Below, piece after piece: positions 59,524 to 64,000 of a DNA stretch of 64,000 nt. The notes under the pieces were generated by a model, which worked only from the letters and a program-made list of their open reading frames with translations, did not search any database and was not told the DNA's origin. Numbering within the stretch: position 1 is the stretch's first letter; every line of letters begins with the position of its first letter. The DNA is from JAKVAV01 sp047632755 (lineage in GTDB: Bacteria > Bacteroidota > Bacteroidia > Flavobacteriales_D > Cryomorphaceae), in the NCBI GenBank assembly GCA_047632755.1, contig JBLIDT010000007.1, forward strand, positions 1 through 64,000. The letters run 5' to 3'. The position numbers and the translations under genes were made by a program.

Positions 59524-59979
59524 ATGGGAATGAAAGGAAACAAGCTGCACTCTATTTTTACATTCACTTGTCCTCGGTGTCAAGAAGGGAAGCTGTTTAA
59601 GCAACAGGCCACTTATACCAAAGGATTCACTGAATTGCACAAGCGGTGTGACGTATGCGGAGAGAATTTCGAGCGTGAACCAGGCTTCTATTTTGGCGCA
59701 GCCTATGTGAGTTATGGTTTAACCGTTGCCATCTGGGTCGCACTCTATGTTGCCTTAACGGTCTTTGCTATGCTTGGATTGATGGAGTTTGATTTCTTTG
59801 ATGATGGTTTTTTGTTTCTGATACTTGGTATAATTTTGCTTTTGGTTTTTCTGCCTCTGGTCTACCGTCTCTCAAGAATTATTTGGATCAATCTTTTCGT
59901 GAAGTACCGCGAGGATGCTGTTGAATTCAATAAAGAAAAAGAAGCTGAAAAAATGTCGCGGCGGAAGGCTACAGATTGA
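59524..59979 (+). CDS. DUF983 family membrane protein with a zinc-ribbon-like start
   Basis: The 151-residue protein starts at MGMKGNKLHS and has two Cys pairs, CPRCQEGKLF and CDVCGENFE, that form a likely zinc ribbon, then PGFYFGAAYVSYGLTVA and two hydrophobic helices (about 56-80 and 95-118), as in DUF983. The tail is basic and charged. The function of DUF983 is not known. It faces the MsbA-like gene with 2 nt between stops. Confidence 0.8.
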   Translation: MGMKGNKLHSIFTFTCPRCQEGKLFKQQATYTKGFTELHKRCDVCGENFEREPGFYFGAAYVSYGLTVAIWVALYVALTVFAMLGLMEFDFFDDGFLFLILGIILLLVFLPLVYRLSRIIWINLFVKYREDAVEFNKEKEAEKMSRRKATD

Positions 59980-59981
59980 GC

Positions 59982-61811
59982 TTAATGGAATGTCTGCATT
60001 TGGTGCAACCTGTGGTATACGCCCTCGGCTTCTAATAGCTCTTGGTGCGTTCCCATTTCCGCAATATGACCACCTTCTAAGACCACAATTTTATCAGCGT
60101 GCCGAATAGTCGAGAGGCGGTGTGCAATGACCAATGAAGTTCGGTTTTTCATCAACTTGTTAATGGCATCTTGAACCAGACGCTCTGACTCGGTGTCCAG
60201 TGCGGAGGTGGCTTCGTCCAATATGAGAAATGGTGGATTCTTGAGTACAGCTCTAGCAATACTGATGCGCTGCTTTTGACCACCGCTCAGCTTATTTCCC
60301 GAATCACCTACATTGGTTTCAAAACCATCTTCCAATCGTTCGATAAACTCGTAGGCATTGGCGATTTTGGCAGCTTGCACCAGCTCTTCGTGGCTAGCAT
60401 CTGGCTTCGACATCAAGATGTTATTGGCAATGGTGTCGTTAAAGAGTATTGACTCTTGGGTCACAACCCCGAACATTCCCCGCAGTTGTTGGAGTGAAAT
60501 CTTTCTAATGTCAATTCCATCGATAAGGATTTCACCTTCGGTGACGTCGTAGAAGCGCGGCACCAAATTGGCTAGCGTACTTTTCCCTCCTCCCGAAGGA
60601 CCTACCAATGCTACCGATTCACCTTTCTTTATTTCGAGATTTACACTGCTCAATACTTTTTCTGGCCCGTAATTAAAACCTACGTTTTTTAAAGAAATAC
60701 TCTCTTTGAACTCTTTGTGATCGATAGGGTTTTCAGGCTCTTGAATTTTTTCTTCGGCATCCAAAACATCATTTACGCGTTCTACGGAGGCCAGACCTTT
60801 CTGGATTTTGAAGTAGGCTTGACTAACAGATTTTGCGGGAGTGATAATTTGCGAGAAGATGAGGATGAACGTGATAAAGAACTCTCCAGTAAAACCATTG
60901 TCTCCTGCTTCAAGAACTAGTTGACCGCCATAATAGATCAGAATAGCCAAGGTAATGGAACTGAGGATTTCGGTGAGTGGGCTTCCTAAATAGTGCTTTC
61001 GAAATAGCCTGACCATTAAGGTAAAAAACTCGTTGTTTTTTCGGTTGAAGCGATCTTGAGTTGCGTCCTGTGCATTGAAGGCTTGGATTACTCGCAGGCC
61101 TCCCAGTGATTCTTCAAAGACAGAAAGTACTTCTCCCAGTTTTGATTGTCCGTTTCGTGCAGCTCCCTTTAGTTTTTTCCCGATGATTGAGATGAATATC
61201 CCGCTAATTGGCAGTAAGATCAAAACGAATATGGTGAGCTTCCAGCTCATAAAGAACATGGTGGCCAAGTAGGTGAGAATGAGTATAGGGTCGCGAAACA
61301 CCATCTCCATTGAAGAAATAATCGAATTTTCTATCTCATTTACGTCCGATGTCACTCGCGAAATGATATCTCCTTTTCGTTCGTCGCTATAGTAGCCGAG
61401 GTGTAGTTTCAAAATCTTCCGGTGCATGGCTTCACGTACATCTCGAATCACTCCGATGCGAATCGGTGCGAGGAAATACATTGTCATGAAACGGGTTATG
61501 TTTTTCAGCAAGAAAATAATCACAATGAAAACACAGAAATTAACCAAGGCTGACTCGGGGCCGTTTTCCAAAATGAAAGAACTGATCTGATAGTCGGCGT
61601 ACTGAAGAAACTTTGACGAAGTAAAACCAAACTCTGGCGCCACTTCAGGCAGTACGATCTCCTTTGAGCTAAACAGAATGGTTAGAAAGGGGGCTACCGC
61701 TGCCAGAGAAAAAAGCGAGAAAACAGTGGCCAAAACATTGAAGAACAAGTTTCCGGCTACCTCTCTTTTGTAATTCTTGAGTAACTTGAGTATTTGAACG
61801 AATCCTTTCAT
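59982..61811 (-). CDS. ABC exporter of the MsbA/lipid-exporter type
   Basis: The 609-residue half-transporter fuses six membrane helices (about 20-330) and a nucleotide-binding domain with Walker A GPSGGGKST (404-412), signature LSGGQKQR, Walker B LILDEATSALD and H-loop IAHRLSTI. Dimers of this class flip lipids; MsbA flips lipid A core, others export peptides or drugs. With no narrower motif the substrate stays open, but a lipid A role would fit a genome with its own lipid A genes. It overlaps purB by 4 nt. Confidence 0.88.
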   Translation of the reverse strand: MKGFVQILKLLKNYKREVAGNLFFNVLATVFSLFSLAAVAPFLTILFSSKEIVLPEVAPEFGFTSSKFLQYADYQISSFILENGPESALVNFCVFIVIIFLLKNITRFMTMYFLAPIRIGVIRDVREAMHRKILKLHLGYYSDERKGDIISRVTSDVNEIENSIISSMEMVFRDPILILTYLATMFFMSWKLTIFVLILLPISGIFISIIGKKLKGAARNGQSKLGEVLSVFEESLGGLRVIQAFNAQDATQDRFNRKNNEFFTLMVRLFRKHYLGSPLTEILSSITLAILIYYGGQLVLEAGDNGFTGEFFITFILIFSQIITPAKSVSQAYFKIQKGLASVERVNDVLDAEEKIQEPENPIDHKEFKESISLKNVGFNYGPEKVLSSVNLEIKKGESVALVGPSGGGKSTLANLVPRFYDVTEGEILIDGIDIRKISLQQLRGMFGVVTQESILFNDTIANNILMSKPDASHEELVQAAKIANAYEFIERLEDGFETNVGDSGNKLSGGQKQRISIARAVLKNPPFLILDEATSALDTESERLVQDAINKLMKNRTSLVIAHRLSTIRHADKIVVLEGGHIAEMGTHQELLEAEGVYHRLHQMQTFH

Positions 61812-63157
61812 TCTTGCACCAATTGGATGCCCAAATAGTTGAAAGGGGTGATTTCTTTCAATTCGGTTTTCACGTCATCGCTCACCTTCAATCGATCGAT
61901 AAAGGCATGCAAGCTTTTACGATTTATCGTCTCGTTTGTGCGAGTGAGATCTCTCAAAGCTTCGTAGGGCTTTTCGTAGCCTTCGCGCCTCAGCACGGTC
62001 TGAATTGCTTCTGCCACCACACTCCAGTTTTTGTCCAAATCAGCAAGGAAAGCTTCTTCATTCAGCAACAATTTACCTAAACCTTTCTTTAAAGATTGAA
62101 GCGCCACTAGGCTGTAGCCAAATGGCATTCCGATATTCCGAAGCACGGTGCTATCAGTCAGGTCTCGTTGAAGTCTCGATATGGGGAGTTTTGCAGACAA
62201 GTGCTCCAAAACGGCATTTGCCAATCCTAGATTGCCCTCGGCGTTCTCAAAGTCAATCGGGTTCACTTTATGGGGCATGGCTGAAGATCCGACTTCTCCT
62301 TTCTTAATCGACTGTTTGAAATAATCGAGGGATACGTAATGCCAAATGTCACGGCACAAGTCCATCAATATAGTGTTGATTCGTTTGAAAGCATCAAAGC
62401 GAGCTGCCAACTGATCGTAATGTTCAATTTGTGTAGTGGTCTGCAAGCGCTCAATTCCCAAGCTATTTTTCAAGAAGCTATTTGAGAAATTGACCCAGTC
62501 AATCTCGGGGAAGGCTACAAAATGAGCGTTGAAGTTTCCTGTGGCACCACCAAATTTCCCGTAAACGGGAATATTTTTAAGTCCATCGGCTTGTATTCGA
62601 AGTCTTTCGACGAAAACCTGAATTTCTTTTCCCAATCGGGTAGGAGAGGCGGGCTGTCCGTGGGTGCGAGCGAGCATGGGAACGTCTTTCCAATCCGACG
62701 CCATTTTGGCAAGTGTAATGCAGACTTCGTCTAAAAGTGGAAACCATGCTTCGTCGAAGCACTCCTTGATCGACGTGGGCACTGCCGTATTGTTAATGTC
62801 TTGAGAGGTGAGGCCGAAGTGAATAAACTCGTTGTATCGCTGAAGACCTAGTGCCTCGAAACACTCCTTGATGAAGTACTCCACGGCCTTAACGTCGTGA
62901 TTCGTTACTTTTTCGAATCCTTTTATCTTCTCGGCATCCGCCTCAGAAAAGTTCTGGTAGATTTTTCTGATTTCGCTTTCAGACTCTTTTGGAAAATCTG
63001 CCAGCGCGTTGATAGGCTGTTCCGTAAGCGCCAAAAAGTACTCGATCTCCACGTGAAGGCGGTATTTGATCAAGGCGAATTCAGAGAAATAAGGAATGAG
63101 GCTCGATGTCTTTGATGCGTATCTCCCATCAATCGGAGAGATGGCCGTAATGCTCAT
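61808..63157 (-). CDS. purB: Adenylosuccinate lyase
   Basis: PurB acts twice in purine synthesis, removing fumarate from SAICAR and adenylosuccinate. The 449-residue protein starts at MSITAISPIDGRYASKTSSL; HFGLTSQDINNTA and ARTHGQPASPTRLGKE hold the catalytic His residues, and GEVGSSAMPHKVNPIDFENAEGN carries the flexible-loop Ser. It belongs to the long E. coli-type group. Upstream codons to 63181 are leader. It is divergent from the DUF456 gene. Confidence 0.97.
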   Translation of the reverse strand: MSITAISPIDGRYASKTSSLIPYFSEFALIKYRLHVEIEYFLALTEQPINALADFPKESESEIRKIYQNFSEADAEKIKGFEKVTNHDVKAVEYFIKECFEALGLQRYNEFIHFGLTSQDINNTAVPTSIKECFDEAWFPLLDEVCITLAKMASDWKDVPMLARTHGQPASPTRLGKEIQVFVERLRIQADGLKNIPVYGKFGGATGNFNAHFVAFPEIDWVNFSNSFLKNSLGIERLQTTTQIEHYDQLAARFDAFKRINTILMDLCRDIWHYVSLDYFKQSIKKGEVGSSAMPHKVNPIDFENAEGNLGLANAVLEHLSAKLPISRLQRDLTDSTVLRNIGMPFGYSLVALQSLKKGLGKLLLNEEAFLADLDKNWSVVAEAIQTVLRREGYEKPYEALRDLTRTNETINRKSLHAFIDRLKVSDDVKTELKEITPFNYLGIQLVQE

Positions 63158-63191
63158 GTTGTGTGTATAAGGAAAGCGCAAAAATCCACAT

Positions 63192-63209
63192 TTTTTGGCA
63201 AACCAAAAA
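63192..63209. repeat. Perfect 7-bp dyad between purB and the DUF456 gene
   Basis: TTTTTGG (63192-63198), CAAA, CCAAAAA (63203-63209) are exact reverse complements in the divergent promoter region. The position fits an operator for one or both genes. Function inferred from position only. Confidence 0.45.
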
Positions 63210-63220
63210 GCTTGCCTTCT

Positions 63221-63251
63221 TTTGTGTGCCCGCGTTGAAAAATGTAAGTTC
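63221..63251 (+). promoter_or_regulatory. Promoter of the DUF456 gene
   Basis: TTTG (63221-63224), 19 nt, TAAGTTCG (63244-63251); the ATG follows 17 nt later at 63269. Spacing and boxes match the other promoters in the window. Confidence 0.5.
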
Positions 63252-63268
63252 GCAATAAACCTGATCCC

Positions 63269-63748
63269 ATGGAAATTGCCTTGGCTATATTGAGTGGATT
63301 GTTCGTTTTAATTGGATTACTCGGAGCGATACTTCCCATTTTGCCTGGGCCAATTATTTCTTGGGTGGGAATTCTGATTCTTCATTTTACCGATTACGCA
63401 GAATATTCAACTACGTTTTTTGTGGTTACGGCATTGATTGTTGTGGCCATCACCGTGTTGGATTATTTCATTCCTATTTGGGGAACTAAAAAATTCGGAG
63501 GGACGAAGGCTGGAGTTACAGGCTCTACTCTTGGGTTAATCGCTGGCCTATTTTTACCACCGCTGGGCCTGATTATAGGTCCTTTTCTAGGTGCGCTAGT
63601 CGGAGAAATAGTAGCAAACAGAAAAGAGTTCAAGAAGGCACTGAAAAGTGCGACGGGCTCTTTCTTGGGTTTTCTACTCGGTACAGGTTTAAAGTTGATC
63701 TACTGCGGAGTGATGGTCTACTATTACTTCTCGGCAGTATTCGTTTAA
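63269..63748 (+). CDS. DUF456 family membrane protein
   Basis: The 159-residue protein is almost wholly hydrophobic with four or five helices and glycine-rich turns: LLGAILPILPGPIISWVGILILHF (19-42), PIWGTKKFGGTKAGVTGSTLGLIAGLF and GPFLGALVGEIVANRKEFKKALKSATGSFLGFLLGT, as in DUF456. Function unknown. It overlaps the opposing partial gene by 4 nt at its stop. Confidence 0.85.
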   Translation: MEIALAILSGLFVLIGLLGAILPILPGPIISWVGILILHFTDYAEYSTTFFVVTALIVVAITVLDYFIPIWGTKKFGGTKAGVTGSTLGLIAGLFLPPLGLIIGPFLGALVGEIVANRKEFKKALKSATGSFLGFLLGTGLKLIYCGVMVYYYFSAVFV

Positions 63749-64000
63749 CGAATTGAGTAGGGCTTCCAATCGCGCTCATTGAGCATTATCCCCAAATTTT
63801 CATGAAAGTCCTTTAACGATTGGGGAACCCCCATTCGAGCGTTCACTGTATGCGTCTGGTCGTTGATTTGAATTTCAGAAATAGTGGCTGGCAGATCCGT
63901 CACTCTGGGGTCATTGTATTCAGATTCAAGATCAAAATAGTCAATCGCATTGGCCATTTCGTAAATCTTGTCTAGATCAGCTTCGCTAAATCGATAGGAG
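63745..64000 (-). CDS. Partial gene at the right edge, DUF6438-like C-terminus
   Basis: The frame stays open to the window edge, so the ATG at 63957 is not the start; at least 84 residues are visible. They read FSEADLDKIYEMANAIDYFDLESEYNDP, VTDLPATISEIQINDQTHTV, MGVPQSLKDFHENLGIML, resembling the second half of DUF6438 proteins, small exported Bacteroidota proteins of unknown role. The N-terminus, including any signal peptide, is outside the window. Confidence 0.55.
   Translation of the reverse strand, partial: SYRFSEADLDKIYEMANAIDYFDLESEYNDPRVTDLPATISEIQINDQTHTVNARMGVPQSLKDFHENLGIMLNERDWKPYSIR

Noticed and set aside
1..64000. tRNA or rRNA genes, CRISPR arrays, prophage or intact insertion sequences
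   Set aside because: I looked in all gaps over 100 nt and saw no tRNA-like cloverleaf, no regular spaced repeats and no transposase or phage genes.

Overview
The window is a gene-dense chromosomal segment of a member of the Bacteroidota, most likely a Flavobacteriia-type bacterium. The signs are a PorX-type (receiver plus PglZ) regulator of the type IX secretion system (T9SS), exported proteins with a T9SS sorting tail or a gliding-motility C-terminal domain, a fused lpxC/fabZ gene, Bacteroidota-only small families (DUF4834, DUF4783, PorV/PorQ-like), and promoter boxes of the Bacteroidota type (TTTG, about 18-23 nt, then TAnnTTTG or TAnnTTCG). I see no tRNA, rRNA, CRISPR array, prophage or intact insertion sequence.

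Layout. 0-4.5 kb: rpmH, an alpha/beta hydrolase and carB. 4.5-11.6 kb: a small surface-glycan locus (DUF4834, YfhO-like membrane protein, methyltransferase, two glycosyltransferases, an opposing flippase). 11.9-15.6 kb: two secreted-protein genes facing each other, one a decayed LamG/gliding C-terminal protein with three in-frame stops and a frameshift, the other an intact FG-GAP/PKD/T9SS protein. 15.7-24.3 kb: rlmH, DUF4783, a glycosyltransferase, a LysM glucosaminidase, a PLP enzyme, rnhB, a large DUF3352-like/propeller protein and efp. 24.4-29.6 kb: a lipid A operon read leftwards (HD protein, lpxD, lpxC/fabZ, lpxA) with an orphan ABC ATPase overlapping lpxA. 29.7-37.1 kb: porX, tsaE, an alanine dehydrogenase-like gene, a small membrane protein, proline dehydrogenase, aroB and aroA. 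37-40.3 kb: an exported helix-hairpin-helix barrel protein, a PorV/PorQ-like barrel and a short membrane protein that has no ATG/GTG/TTG start. 40.5-49 kb: a PfkB kinase and mutarotase, purE/purK, then an hpt-adk-obgE-PAP2-crcB-phosphatase operon. 49-57.2 kb: an NtrC-like regulator with a Ppx/GppA phosphatase, an ABC-2 exporter, dnaJ/grpE, a YihY membrane protein and nadC. 57.3-64 kb: an L-2-hydroxyglutarate oxidase, an unknown protein, DUF983, an MsbA-like exporter, purB, DUF456 and a partial gene at the edge.

Most genes are housekeeping: pyrimidine, purine, aromatic amino acid and NAD synthesis, lipid A, translation and chaperones. The less ordinary points are: a CarB without its regulatory domain; a DnaJ that has lost one of its two zinc sites; an alanine dehydrogenase-like protein lacking the catalytic His; an orphan ABC ATPase with Asn at the H-loop; the hidden small gene at 40.1-40.3 kb; perfect dyads sitting at predicted transcription starts; promoter boxes so close to start codons that some mRNAs should be leaderless; and convergent genes that repeatedly overlap by a shared 4-nt stop-codon sequence, leaving no room for terminators.
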